From a virus, in IMG/VR virus record IMGVR_UViG_3300031951_000587, positions 1 through 36,176 of that record: DNA of 36,176 nucleotides; one strand, written 5' to 3'. A program made the translations under genes and the position numbers. Position 1 is the first letter of the stretch. Every line of letters begins with the position of its first letter. Below the pieces are notes generated by a model. It did no database searches. It worked only from the letters and a program-made list of their open reading frames with translations, and was not told the DNA's origin. This document shows, one piece after another, positions 1-8,963 of the stretch.

Positions 1-1
1 G

Positions 2-1297
2 GGCGCGTATACTAACGCCGTTGACCCATTCTATTGGGGGCTCAGGCAGACGGGCGCGGGGATGACCGTAAACCAGACGGGCGGCAACCTGCTAATTACC
101 TGTGGTACCACAACGAACAGCGAGACCATTATCCGTTCGGTGCGGCCCTTTAGCGGGTCACACATCCTCCGGTTTATCTCTACCCTCACCCAGCGGAACG
201 CCAACAACAACTGCATTGTAGAGCTTGTCGATTTGGTAGGTGATGGGCTGAGCTACACGATTAACTCTGCCACGTCTGTTACGGTTACGTTCCCAAGCGT
301 TAACCCGTTTGCAGCGCCTAACGTCGGCCAGCAGCTCCACATCGGCCAGATAACGGGGGCGGCGGGTATCCCCTTGCTTGCCACTATCGCTAGCGTGTCG
401 GGGCTTACGGTAACGCTCACGGTAGCGGGGTGGCCCGCGTCGGGCTCAGGCACGTGCTCGCTGTTTGGGCGCAACGCTATAGAGTTTAGGTACACAGGTA
501 CCACCACTACGGTTATCTCGATGCGTACCCGACGGAACGGGTATCAGACGGCGGAAGATATTACGGTAAACACCACCACGACGGCGCACCAGATTGAGTC
601 CAACTTTTTGGCGGGGGTGCGGCTTAATCTTTCCGACCGACTTATTACATCTTTAGCCACGGGTATCTCTACGCTTCGTGGGGATAGGATAGCCAACTTG
701 CCAGATGAGGATACGGAGATGTATCTACAGATACGCTCGCTAAACGGTACATCTGCTCCTACGGCCACGACGTGGACGCTTGGCATAATGAGCGTAAGCG
801 ACTACGCGGTGCAGCCCGTATCTATCGTGCAATCGGAACCAGCGGCTCGCCAACAGACGGAGACAACGGGCACGGTTGCCCTTTCGGCGCTGCCCGCCCT
901 AGTCGCAGGTAGTGCGCTAGCGGGCGACGTAGGGGTACAGGTTAGGGCAAACGCTACGGGCGCGGCCACTCCGTTCAACATCAACTCCCCCGCAACTCCA
1001 ATAGGGCAGTCTATTAAGGGGGCTTCGGGGCGGCTATTTTCTCTCTATTTCCGAAACAGCAACGCGGCCTCTCGGTGGCTCAAGGTGTTCAACGCCACCT
1101 CTGTCACAATGGGCACCACGGCGGCGACTTTGGATATTGAGATTCCCCCCCTTAGCACAGGCATAACCTACCCAATACCCGACGCAGGCGTGGGATTCAG
1201 CACCGGCATTTTTATCGCCGTGACCGCTGGCAAGGGCCTTACAAACAATGCGGCGATAACCTTAGACGATGTATCCGGCGGCGGCTCGTTCGCGTAA
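2..1297 (+). CDS. Virion structural protein, 5'-truncated by the window edge
   Basis: The frame is open to the first base, and the codons before the ATG at 62 read as sensible protein (TNAVDPFYWGLRQTGAG). The true start therefore probably lies outside the window and the ATG at 62 is an internal methionine. The visible 430 residues are rich in Thr, Ser, Gly, Ala and Val with short beta-prone segments, almost no Cys, and no membrane segment or catalytic motif. This composition fits a virion surface or tail-associated protein. It resembles structural proteins I recall from environmental phages, but I cannot name a family. It is followed after 23 bases by a small gene in the same operon and stands at the head of the tail block. 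Virion role is likely; exact part unknown. Confidence 0.6.
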   Translation, partial: GAYTNAVDPFYWGLRQTGAGMTVNQTGGNLLITCGTTTNSETIIRSVRPFSGSHILRFISTLTQRNANNNCIVELVDLVGDGLSYTINSATSVTVTFPSVNPFAAPNVGQQLHIGQITGAAGIPLLATIASVSGLTVTLTVAGWPASGSGTCSLFGRNAIEFRYTGTTTTVISMRTRRNGYQTAEDITVNTTTTAHQIESNFLAGVRLNLSDRLITSLATGISTLRGDRIANLPDEDTEMYLQIRSLNGTSAPTATTWTLGIMSVSDYAVQPVSIVQSEPAARQQTETTGTVALSALPALVAGSALAGDVGVQVRANATGAATPFNINSPATPIGQSIKGASGRLFSLYFRNSNAASRWLKVFNATSVTMGTTAATLDIEIPPLSTGITYPIPDAGVGFSTGIFIAVTAGKGLTNNAAITLDDVSGGGSFA

Positions 1298-1320
1298 CTC
1301 TCACCTTTTTTCTTTTTCTT

Positions 1321-1608
1321 ATGCCCAAGTCAGTTTCAATCCAAGTGCTTATTCGGGACGGAATCCCTACCGAAGAGCATCCCAACGGCCAAATCATCAA
1401 CGCCGAAAGTGCCCAGGGCACCACGGAAGATGATGGCGGTACCGTTCGCATCCCCGTTGGGTACCTGCCCAACATTTTGACCGCCCTGCCCTCAGACATT
1501 CTGCGCACGGTTCACGAGCCGTCCGTAGACAAGCCCGCGCCTACGGATGTAGAGCGCACGGAGGACACGGAGAACAGTGAGTCTATTCTCGCTTTCACCG
1601 AAGCCTAA
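1321..1608 (+). CDS. Hypothetical protein, acidic, tail block
   Basis: A 95-residue acidic protein of no family I recognise. The N-terminal half has a beta-like pattern and the last 35 residues are rich in Glu, Asp, Thr and Ser and are probably disordered. The ATG follows a 20-base pyrimidine-rich leader (mostly T and C) with no Shine-Dalgarno sequence, as at several other gap-preceded starts here. Its stop overlaps the next start. Its place between a structural protein and a tail-completion protein suggests a minor virion or assembly role, which is inference from position only. Confidence 0.7.
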   Translation: MPKSVSIQVLIRDGIPTEEHPNGQIINAESAQGTTEDDGGTVRIPVGYLPNILTALPSDILRTVHEPSVDKPAPTDVERTEDTENSESILAFTEA

Positions 1609-2093
1609 TGCTTGAAAAAGTCGTAGCCGACTTTATCCAAGACGCGCTAGACAAGGGCGTGGTGGAGCTTGTGTCTGCCTCACAGCAGATCGGCCCCGCT
1701 TCGCCCAACGCGCCCGCTGAATCGTTGAACCCAAAGAATACGGCTCAGACTAAGATACGGGCTACCCTAGACAGAGACAATCTAAAGGGCACGATAGTCG
1801 GCCCCGATTCTATTAACTGGATTGAGCGAGGCAGGAACCCAGGCGGCAAACTACCACCTACTGCTCCGCTAATAGACTGGATGCGCAGGCAAGGCATAGC
1901 GCCTGGCGAGGAAAACAAAGCGGTATGGGGTATCCGTAAAAACATAGTAAAGAGAGGTATCAAGCCTCGCCCTTTCGTTCGGGCGGCACTAACGGACGCG
2001 GGCCTAATCTCAATCAGCGCAAACGCTCAGACGCTCGCGGGATTAGTAGCGGTAGAGCTGGGCAAGGACATAGTAAAAGACCTACCTAAATGA
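1608..2093 (+). CDS. Tail-completion protein, HK97 gp10-like (putative)
   Basis: A 161-residue protein. The middle carries the pattern WIERGRNPGGKLPP, then W near an R-Q-G-I turn, and later a W-G-I/KRG/KPRPFV block. This order (WxxxGxxPG, then RPF) is what I know from HK97 gp10-type tail-completion proteins, which cap the head-proximal end of the tail tube. No signal peptide or membrane segment is seen. The start overlaps the previous stop and the end overlaps the next start (ATGA), so it is translated in a coupled series with tail genes. The family match is by motif memory, not by search. Confidence 0.6.
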   Translation: MLEKVVADFIQDALDKGVVELVSASQQIGPASPNAPAESLNPKNTAQTKIRATLDRDNLKGTIVGPDSINWIERGRNPGGKLPPTAPLIDWMRRQGIAPGEENKAVWGIRKNIVKRGIKPRPFVRAALTDAGLISISANAQTLAGLVAVELGKDIVKDLPK

Positions 2094-4216
2094 GCCTAGA
2101 ACATAACCTAATCCCCTACACGAAGGCGGGGCTATTCAACGGGAACCAAGTCGAGCAGTCGCTAGACCCGTGCGGCTCTCCGTTATTTCACGGGTGGCAG
2201 TTCGGGCGGCGAGCTACAGCGGCGACGTTTCGTGCTCAGCTCCCTATCCCTACCACGGTCAACGCGGGGGATACGGTTACGGTCGCGGGGCGAGCATTCA
2301 CGGCACGGGCTACACCTTCGGCGGCGGATGAATTTAGCACGAGCAATGCAGCGCAGACGTTAGCGGCGGCGATTAACGGTAGCCTTACTCTGGCACCTGA
2401 CTACCAAGCGTTCTCTGGTTTGGCGGCGGCGGTTACTCCGGTCAACCTAATGGCTTCGGGCGATAACGGGACCTTTGAGGCGAACGCTACGGGGTGGTCT
2501 GCGCCTGCGTCGGGGTCGGGTCGAACGAACGCCCAAGCTCAGGCGGGAACGTGGTCATATCGCCTAAGTGCATCGGTGCCCAGTGTTGGGGTAACGACTA
2601 ACGCAGACGTGCCTTTAGATGCAGGGCGGCGCTACAGGGTGGTGTTTTGGGCGCGTACTGACAACCGTGGAGAATACACTAGCGGGGGCCTTACCTTTTC
2701 GGTACTCGGTGCGGGGCCGTTATCTGCGCCTGCAAATTTTATTTCACAAGTGCCTGCGAACAATGCGTGGAGTAGAGTAGAATATGAGTTCAACCAAGTC
2801 TCAGCAGGGACTCAGATAACATTCATCGTTGACGGGCGTGGCAGTAGCCCTGCGGTATGGATAGACAGTGTAGAAGTTAGAGAGGTGGTGGTGTCAGCAG
2901 GCAGCGGCGATGTAGTGGTTTTGGGCCGTCGTTCCGGTAGTGCGCTGAACCTAGTGGCGGGTTCCACTATCAAAGGCACCTTCGTCAGCAGCCCGACCTT
3001 TAACACGCTCATAACGATAACCAACGGGACGGATGCAGACAACGCCCAGCAGCAGATAGATTGGCGGGCCTATGTGGAACTTTGGAGGGCAGACGTACCG
3101 TGGGGCCAACCTGACACGGGGGCACACAACAAACTATTGGGCACCTTTGAACTTCCCTATGTAGGGTCTAGCGAAGGCTACCGAGTGGACATTGCTCGGT
3201 ATCTACAGCCGCTAGTCAGCATCCCTACTCCGGTGAGACCTTATACATCCACACTACAGCAGATCGGCGGCTTTGTCGGCTACCGATTGAAGTGCGGGGA
3301 ATCCTATCGGGCGAGCGCAAGCGCAACGGCGGCACAGGTTAGAAGCCTAGTGGACTACGGGGTAAGGTGGGCAGCGCCTCACGCGGTTCCGTTAGCGATA
3401 GACCCAGGTAACAATTTAGACCGCTGGGCCGACACGCCGCGAAGTGTGTGGCACGAATGGCCGCAAAACAGAATCGTGCGAGCGGACGGGGTAAATATGC
3501 CAGTGTACTTTTGGCTGGCCGTACAGACCTCCACAGCCCAGCTCGTTAGTGCGCTCTTTACGTTCATCATGGCAGACGGCACGATACAAGCCGTTACCCG
3601 TGCGCTGGGGAGTATCACGGCTTCGGGGCTCTACGAATTGGAGCTAAGTGAAAGCGGCTCGCCGTACAATCAGTTAGTAGGGGAGTGGTTACGATGCACG
3701 GCAACGATTAGCGTAGCGAGTGTGAATCAAGTGTCATTTACGCTACAGAAAGACGCAAGCCGAGACGGGCGCAGGTTCAACACGTTACTTTGGAGGAACA
3801 GATACGGAACTTTTGACCTGTTCACCTTTGACGGATCACGCGAAGAGGCGATAGACCTAGACCGCGTAGAGTTCGGGCGGGCGACACTCCCCCAAGCCTC
3901 AGCGGGGTATTACGCAACGGTAGACCCGCCCGACCGGATAGGTGTAGCGGAATCGGGGCGGCTTGTTACTACAGCACGGCGTAGACTAGGGCTTAACAGT
4001 GGGCTAGTGGACACGGCTCACCACGAATGGCTGCTAAGTCTATTGCTGGCAAAAGAGGTCTACCTAGCGGATACCGTTGACGGAATCGCGGGGCCGCAAG
4101 ATGTATGGCGCGCTTGCTCTATAGTTGACCAAGACTGGGCGCGGGACACTGAGGCGAATCTGTTTAACCTTTCACTAACCGTAGAGTACGGGTATGAGGA
4201 AGGGGTGCTCCGGTGA
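2090..4216 (+). CDS. Large tail protein with an inserted carbohydrate-binding-like domain
   Basis: A 708-residue virion protein. Residues about 120-270 look like a CBM4/9-type jelly roll: NLMASGDNGTFEANATGW at the front, an AGTWSYRLSA strand, then RRYRVVFWARTD and a WSRVEYEF...VWIDSVEVREV end. These are the usual landmarks of such modules. The flanking parts are beta-rich and the C-terminal third (about 560-708) looks like a tail or baseplate scaffold domain. It overlaps the upstream and downstream genes by 4 bases each. A module that binds host surface glycan on a tail protein is the natural reading. Which baseplate part it is cannot be settled here. Confidence 0.6.
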   Translation: MSLEHNLIPYTKAGLFNGNQVEQSLDPCGSPLFHGWQFGRRATAATFRAQLPIPTTVNAGDTVTVAGRAFTARATPSAADEFSTSNAAQTLAAAINGSLTLAPDYQAFSGLAAAVTPVNLMASGDNGTFEANATGWSAPASGSGRTNAQAQAGTWSYRLSASVPSVGVTTNADVPLDAGRRYRVVFWARTDNRGEYTSGGLTFSVLGAGPLSAPANFISQVPANNAWSRVEYEFNQVSAGTQITFIVDGRGSSPAVWIDSVEVREVVVSAGSGDVVVLGRRSGSALNLVAGSTIKGTFVSSPTFNTLITITNGTDADNAQQQIDWRAYVELWRADVPWGQPDTGAHNKLLGTFELPYVGSSEGYRVDIARYLQPLVSIPTPVRPYTSTLQQIGGFVGYRLKCGESYRASASATAAQVRSLVDYGVRWAAPHAVPLAIDPGNNLDRWADTPRSVWHEWPQNRIVRADGVNMPVYFWLAVQTSTAQLVSALFTFIMADGTIQAVTRALGSITASGLYELELSESGSPYNQLVGEWLRCTATISVASVNQVSFTLQKDASRDGRRFNTLLWRNRYGTFDLFTFDGSREEAIDLDRVEFGRATLPQASAGYYATVDPPDRIGVAESGRLVTTARRRLGLNSGLVDTAHHEWLLSLLLAKEVYLADTVDGIAGPQDVWRACSIVDQDWARDTEANLFNLSLTVEYGYEEGVLR

Positions 4217-6606
4217 GTGTCGAAGTGTACCTAAATGACGGGCTTGCGGACTTAGGTGCGAACCAAGAGCCGCCGCTTATTTTCAAGCGAGCCTTTGACC
4301 CCGACGAGCTAGCGAGCCCTGCGGGCGACAGAGCCATATCCCTCAAGCTGCCACGGACGCTGAATAACATGGCGCTGCTAGGGAATGTAGAAGACGTGCA
4401 GCAGTCAGCGGCGTTCGCCCGATTGGGTGAAGTGCAGGTGAGGATTTTAGTAGAAGGGGTGCAGGTTCTAAGGGGCACCCTATTGATCAATAGAATCACC
4501 CCTACGGCGGTCGAATGCGGGGTGGTGGGGGATAACATCACTTGGGCTCAGGTATTCGCAGCGCGAAGCCTACGCGAAATAGAGAGCCTACCGTGTATAG
4601 ACTATTCGGCGACGGCAAACCAAGGGGACGGTGTAACCCTGTGGGACTTGTGGCAGACAGACGAAGCGGATGGATTCGGGGTGCAGTTCCCTTTGGTGAG
4701 TTATGGTAACTTCCCCGCCGACCCTGCCAATACGAACACGAACCCGATTAACGGGGTAACGACAATCGCCGCAAGTGCTGGGGTGATCGACGGGGCGATA
4801 TTGGACAACAGGTCAGCGTGGCCGATTGATGCGCTTGAGGTACGGCCAGCGGCGTATGTGCGTCCTGTTTTGCAAGCGATGTTTGAAGACGCGGGGTATG
4901 ACGTGGAGGGCGACTTTTTCACCGACCCCAACTTTGCCGATTTAGTAGTGCCGTTTACGGATTCTCAAGATCAGCCGCCGATATGGAACTGGGGCCGATT
5001 AGGTGTAGGGCAGTTCAACGCATACGCACAGGGACTTAACTCGGCGCTAGGGACTTTCCCATATCTTAATGGCGGCGTATTTTTCCGTAACGCAGTCAGC
5101 ACAACGACGGGAATAGCTGAGGGATTCTTTGCATCTTCTAGTCCGTTCAACACGCCGATAGGGCTAGCGGTTGGGCAGTACCGAGCCGAAGATGTTTTAC
5201 GTGAGTGGTTTTTTAATGGGGCGGACGTGCTGCCATCGGTGCTAGACTATGTACGGGTTCCGTACCTATTCGCGCCCGAAGATGGCAGCTACAGAATGAC
5301 GCTCGCGGGGGATTGGATAGACGTGTTTTACGATACGACAACCTTTGCCAGCCCCACCCCCGCAAGGGCGATAATCTACATCCGCAAAATGCCTGTGGGC
5401 TTTTTCGACGGGTTGACCTTTGACCTAGCAAATACCTTTTCGAGCGGCAACGATCTCGGCCTACCCTACCGAGCTGAGGCACGAACGGCGGCGGCGCTCA
5501 CTCTCTCTACGGATGTATTCGCGGTAACGAGCCGCACGATGCAGGTGAACGCCCCAGGCACGGGAACTGACCCTAGAGCAGTTGCCTCGTTCACAATGGA
5601 TACGGGGTGTGTGACTTTGAAGAAAGGCGAATGCCTAGTGCCGTTTATCGTAATGGCCTCAGACAACGAATCGGTAGCGGGGCGGCAAAGTTTTGTAAAC
5701 TGCCAGAATAATGTACAGGCGAGCGTAACGGGGTGTGGTGGCAACGACTGCCTAAGTGTAGCAAGTGTCTTACCGGATGCGAACCAAGCCGACTTCCTCC
5801 GGTGGCTAGTAAGACTCTTTAACCTATACATAGAAACGGACGAACAGCGCAAGCGAGTGGGAATCTTCACCCGTGAAAAGTACATGGTGCCACAAGGGGG
5901 GGCGATTGAAATAGAAGCGGGCAGCGGAGAAATTCGGCCACCATCCCTAGCTAAGACCACTACTTTTTCGTTTGCACCGGAGGATGGTGAGGCCCTGTTC
6001 GCACCAGGCAGATATGACGTGAGCTACACAGCCGAGAGTGAGAATCTACGGGAGACGGCGGCGGTAGAAACGGGCTTCGCGGCAACTGCCATTCGTGGGT
6101 ATGTCCTACCCACGCAAGGCACTACCCTAGACCTGCCTACGCTTAACACCTTAGACGAACTAAATAAGGTACTAGGGGAATTGGGGGATGCAAGCCAACA
6201 GGTGAGGCTGAGCTACACGCCACGCATTCTAAAATGGAAGGGGCTAGACACTAGACCTGTTTCGGATGGTCTTTACATCGGGGGCAAAAAGTACCGAGTG
6301 AACTACCCAACGGATAGCGGGAACTTTACCTATCCGAAAGCAGTCTTCGTGGACACGGGCGCGGCATGGGTGCTGAGCTTTGCAGATGAGCGGTCTTTAC
6401 TTACGGAGTTTTATGCCCGTGAATTAAGAGAGAGAGAGCGGGGGCTAGAGATACGGGTGATCGCCAATGTGGACGCGGCAACGGTTCGGGCGCTAGGGCC
6501 GCGCGTTCCCGTAACGTTTGGGGGTCAGGTGTACCGACTGTTAGAGATTGAGGGCTTTGACCCGACGGGCAAGCGGCTAACAAAAATCAGACTAGCGAAA
6601 GCATAA
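4213..6606 (+). CDS. Putative tail-tip / baseplate hub protein
   Basis: A 797-residue protein starting at a GTG that overlaps the upstream stop. The first 110 residues (an IFKRAFDPDELASPAGDRAISLKLPRT-type start, then a strand-rich part) resemble the N-terminal domain of large tail-tip or hub proteins of Bacteroidota phages. The middle has paired cysteines around residues 475-515 (CVTLKKGEC and VTGCGGNDC). The C-terminal third is mixed alpha/beta with VIANVDAATVRALGPRVPVTF, a lid-like domain. It sits directly upstream of the tape measure, although hub genes normally lie downstream of it. No peptidase motif was seen. Function is inferred from size and place. Confidence 0.5.
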   Translation: MSVEVYLNDGLADLGANQEPPLIFKRAFDPDELASPAGDRAISLKLPRTLNNMALLGNVEDVQQSAAFARLGEVQVRILVEGVQVLRGTLLINRITPTAVECGVVGDNITWAQVFAARSLREIESLPCIDYSATANQGDGVTLWDLWQTDEADGFGVQFPLVSYGNFPADPANTNTNPINGVTTIAASAGVIDGAILDNRSAWPIDALEVRPAAYVRPVLQAMFEDAGYDVEGDFFTDPNFADLVVPFTDSQDQPPIWNWGRLGVGQFNAYAQGLNSALGTFPYLNGGVFFRNAVSTTTGIAEGFFASSSPFNTPIGLAVGQYRAEDVLREWFFNGADVLPSVLDYVRVPYLFAPEDGSYRMTLAGDWIDVFYDTTTFASPTPARAIIYIRKMPVGFFDGLTFDLANTFSSGNDLGLPYRAEARTAAALTLSTDVFAVTSRTMQVNAPGTGTDPRAVASFTMDTGCVTLKKGECLVPFIVMASDNESVAGRQSFVNCQNNVQASVTGCGGNDCLSVASVLPDANQADFLRWLVRLFNLYIETDEQRKRVGIFTREKYMVPQGGAIEIEAGSGEIRPPSLAKTTTFSFAPEDGEALFAPGRYDVSYTAESENLRETAAVETGFAATAIRGYVLPTQGTTLDLPTLNTLDELNKVLGELGDASQQVRLSYTPRILKWKGLDTRPVSDGLYIGGKKYRVNYPTDSGNFTYPKAVFVDTGAAWVLSFADERSLLTEFYARELRERERGLEIRVIANVDAATVRALGPRVPVTFGGQVYRLLEIEGFDPTGKRLTKIRLAKA

Positions 6607-8912
6607 TGGCACAAGAGCAAGTAATTCTCACCCTTCGGGTTGACGGTGTAGACAAGGCCATTACCTCGGCCGAGCAGCTTAACTCTGAGATTAAAGAGCT
6701 AGAGCAACGGCTAGCCAGTACGGCGGTCGGGTCTAAGGGATACCGAGAGCTAAACACTCAGCTTACGGCAGCGCGACGGAGTGCGGCTCAGCTAGGGTCA
6801 GAAAGCAGAAGTGCATTTCAGAAATTAGACGGCGGCGTAAGCGCAGCGGTCAAGGGCTTTGGCGCACTAAGACTAGCGGTAGCGGCTACAGGTATTGGTG
6901 CCCTGATTCAACTAGCGGTCGAATTGTTTAACCGCTTCTCGGCTTTTGATAGCGTCCGTGACTTGTTTGAGCGCATCTCTGCGATTATCGGAACAGGTCT
7001 AAGCCAAGCGGTAAAAGCCGTGGTGCAACTGTTTGAGGGCGACTTTAGCGGCGCATTCAAGTCTTTAACTACAGACCTAGTGGCGGCGGTAAAAGAGACG
7101 GACAGGCTGACACAAGAGTTTCAAAAGCTAGAAGATGCTGAGCGGCTACAAGCTATTGCAAGTGCTGAGGCAAATAAGGAAATAACCAAACTACTCATTC
7201 AGTCTCGCCAACGTAACAGGTCTGAGGCGGAACGGCTAGCCTTGCTAGACAAAGCATCTGAATTGGAAATAAAGAACTTTGAAACAGAGTTAAAATTAGC
7301 GAAACAGCGCGAGGCGATATTTAAGCGTGAGGCAGAGATACGTGAGGGCGAAGAGTCTTTCTTGTTAAAAGCGCAGGAGGCAACGCGCCAACGGATCGCT
7401 CTCGAAACGGAATCACAGAACCTACTCGAAAAGATTGGGCAACGTCGGGCGGGGCTACTTGAGGCTCAGGCAGCAGAGCAAAAGAGACTAGCGGACGAAG
7501 CCAAGAAAAGACGGGAGGCCGAGATAGACGCGCAACTGGCACTAGAGAAGGCCCGCAACCAGTTGGCGGCGGCGCAGTTGGGGAACGCAAAGAATCTAGC
7601 CGCCGAGCTTGAGCGCATCCGGTTAAACGAGGCTACGGCGAACGCTGAGTTTCGGGCGCGTGAGCTTAAGGGCGAAAAGGTCCTGGCCGAAGAAAGAGCG
7701 GCGGTAGCGGAACAGTTCGCTAACGAGCGCCAAGCCTTACGGGATGCCGAGGCGGCAAAACAGATTGAGGCGCTAAAAGAAATAACCACGGCTCAGGTGC
7801 AGGAGCTTGAGGCGGTACGGGATGCGACCGACCAAAGCGCACAGGTAAGACTAGCCGCCGAACTCAAAGTGCTGAGCATTAAGCGGGCGCAGATTGAGGC
7901 CGACCGCGCTTTGAAGTTATCGGGTGAAGATTTATCCGAAACTCAGGTAAAGGCGATTAACGCTACAGCGGATGCAGCACTATCGGCGCTAGACCGTGCG
8001 TCGGCTGTCGTACAGGCGAGAGTAGGGAGAACACCAGGCGGGCTAATCGGGCAACTGTTTGGATTCAGTGAAAAAGACTTCGAGGAGTTTAATCAGCGAG
8101 TGCAGGATGTACAAGCCATTGCACAAGGGCTAGGGGAGACGTTCGCGGCGCTAGCTCAGGTGCAAGCGGCTCAGGCGGCGGCACAGATACAGGGGCTACA
8201 GGAACAGGCTCAGGTGGCGAGTGAGTTGGCGGACGAAGCGCAAAGCCAAGCGGATGCGTCAGCAGATCGGGCTCAGTCTATAGAGCAGAGACTGTTCACG
8301 GCGAGGGTAGACCAGCGGTCTAGGCTTTTGGCGTTGATTGAAAGAGAGCGACAAGCACAAGCGAGACAGAACGCCGAAGCCCAAGCGCAGACAGAACAGG
8401 CGAAAGCAAGGCAGGAGGAAATAAAGCAACTGCAAAAGGAACAGGCCGAGACGCAGAAAGCCTTGCAACTGTTTAACGTTATCACGAATACGGCTTCGGC
8501 TATCGTGGGATTCCTTGCGACACCAGGGGGAATACCTGGCACTATCCTATCGGTGCTCGCAGGAATAACAGGCGCGGCTCAGGCGGCGGCGATTGCTTCT
8601 ACTCCTATCCCAACATTCGCGCAGGGGGGATTCACGGGATCGGGCTTTGGCCGTCGGGACGGGTCGGGATTTAAGCCAGCGGGCATAGTACACGAAGGGG
8701 AGTACGTGGTGCCCAAGTTTCTAGTCAACTCAAGCAGCACTAGACCGTTAGTAGCGGAGCTTGAGCAAGCGAGACGCAAAGGGCTCAAAGGGTATGCCGA
8801 AGGCGGGCAAGTGTCAGCACCGTCAGCGCCTCCGGTTGTCGTTGTCAGTGTTGAGGCGATAGACCGAGTGAGGGATGACGTGAACAGGGTGGACGTGCTC
8901 GCTAGGCTGTAA
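6606..8912 (+). CDS. Tail tape measure protein
   Basis: A 768-residue protein with the classic layout. An amphipathic N-terminus is followed by a hydrophobic segment at about residues 83-110, then long alanine/glutamate/glutamine-rich coiled coil from about 160 to 620. A second hydrophobic stretch lies at about 620-665. The C-terminus contains GIVHEGEYVVPKFLV, a signature end of many tape measures (GxVH.GE.V.P). Tape measures set tail length and enter the cell envelope during injection. At roughly 1.5 angstrom per residue, 768 residues would give a tail of about 115 nm. The stop is followed by a 51-base gap holding a -7 box. No frameshifted chaperone pair lies upstream, where siphophages usually have one. 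Confidence 0.85.
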   Translation: MAQEQVILTLRVDGVDKAITSAEQLNSEIKELEQRLASTAVGSKGYRELNTQLTAARRSAAQLGSESRSAFQKLDGGVSAAVKGFGALRLAVAATGIGALIQLAVELFNRFSAFDSVRDLFERISAIIGTGLSQAVKAVVQLFEGDFSGAFKSLTTDLVAAVKETDRLTQEFQKLEDAERLQAIASAEANKEITKLLIQSRQRNRSEAERLALLDKASELEIKNFETELKLAKQREAIFKREAEIREGEESFLLKAQEATRQRIALETESQNLLEKIGQRRAGLLEAQAAEQKRLADEAKKRREAEIDAQLALEKARNQLAAAQLGNAKNLAAELERIRLNEATANAEFRARELKGEKVLAEERAAVAEQFANERQALRDAEAAKQIEALKEITTAQVQELEAVRDATDQSAQVRLAAELKVLSIKRAQIEADRALKLSGEDLSETQVKAINATADAALSALDRASAVVQARVGRTPGGLIGQLFGFSEKDFEEFNQRVQDVQAIAQGLGETFAALAQVQAAQAAAQIQGLQEQAQVASELADEAQSQADASADRAQSIEQRLFTARVDQRSRLLALIERERQAQARQNAEAQAQTEQAKARQEEIKQLQKEQAETQKALQLFNVITNTASAIVGFLATPGGIPGTILSVLAGITGAAQAAAIASTPIPTFAQGGFTGSGFGRRDGSGFKPAGIVHEGEYVVPKFLVNSSSTRPLVAELEQARRKGLKGYAEGGQVSAPSAPPVVVVSVEAIDRVRDDVNRVDVLARL

Positions 8913-8951
8913 CGTAAGTATCCTATACGGCCAACCGCCTATATGGCGCTC

Positions 8952-8959
8952 TAGCTTTG
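8952..8959 (+). promoter_or_regulatory. Promoter -7 box (TAGCTTTG) for the capsid operon
   Basis: TAGCTTTG fits the Bacteroidota -7 consensus TAnnTTTG and lies in the gap after the tape measure gene. Only four bases separate it from the GTG of the protease/scaffold gene, so a transcript from it would be nearly leaderless. No clear TTG box is seen at the usual distance. A small dyad, CGCC-TATAT-GGCG (8936-8948), lies just upstream. Confidence 0.5.
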
Positions 8960-8963
8960 GGGC

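Noticed and set aside
5466-5960. Minus-strand frame of 164 residues inside the hub-like gene
   Set aside because: It is fully contained in a well-supported + strand gene and shows no domain or coupled neighbour.
4213-6606. Programmed frameshift for a tail assembly chaperone upstream of the tape measure
   Set aside because: No short overlapping gene pair lies there; the upstream gene is a 797-residue tail protein with a one-base overlap.
8936-8948. CGCC-TATAT-GGCG hairpin after the tape measure gene as a terminator
   Set aside because: Only four pairs and no T-tract follow; at most it is a minor dyad near the promoter.
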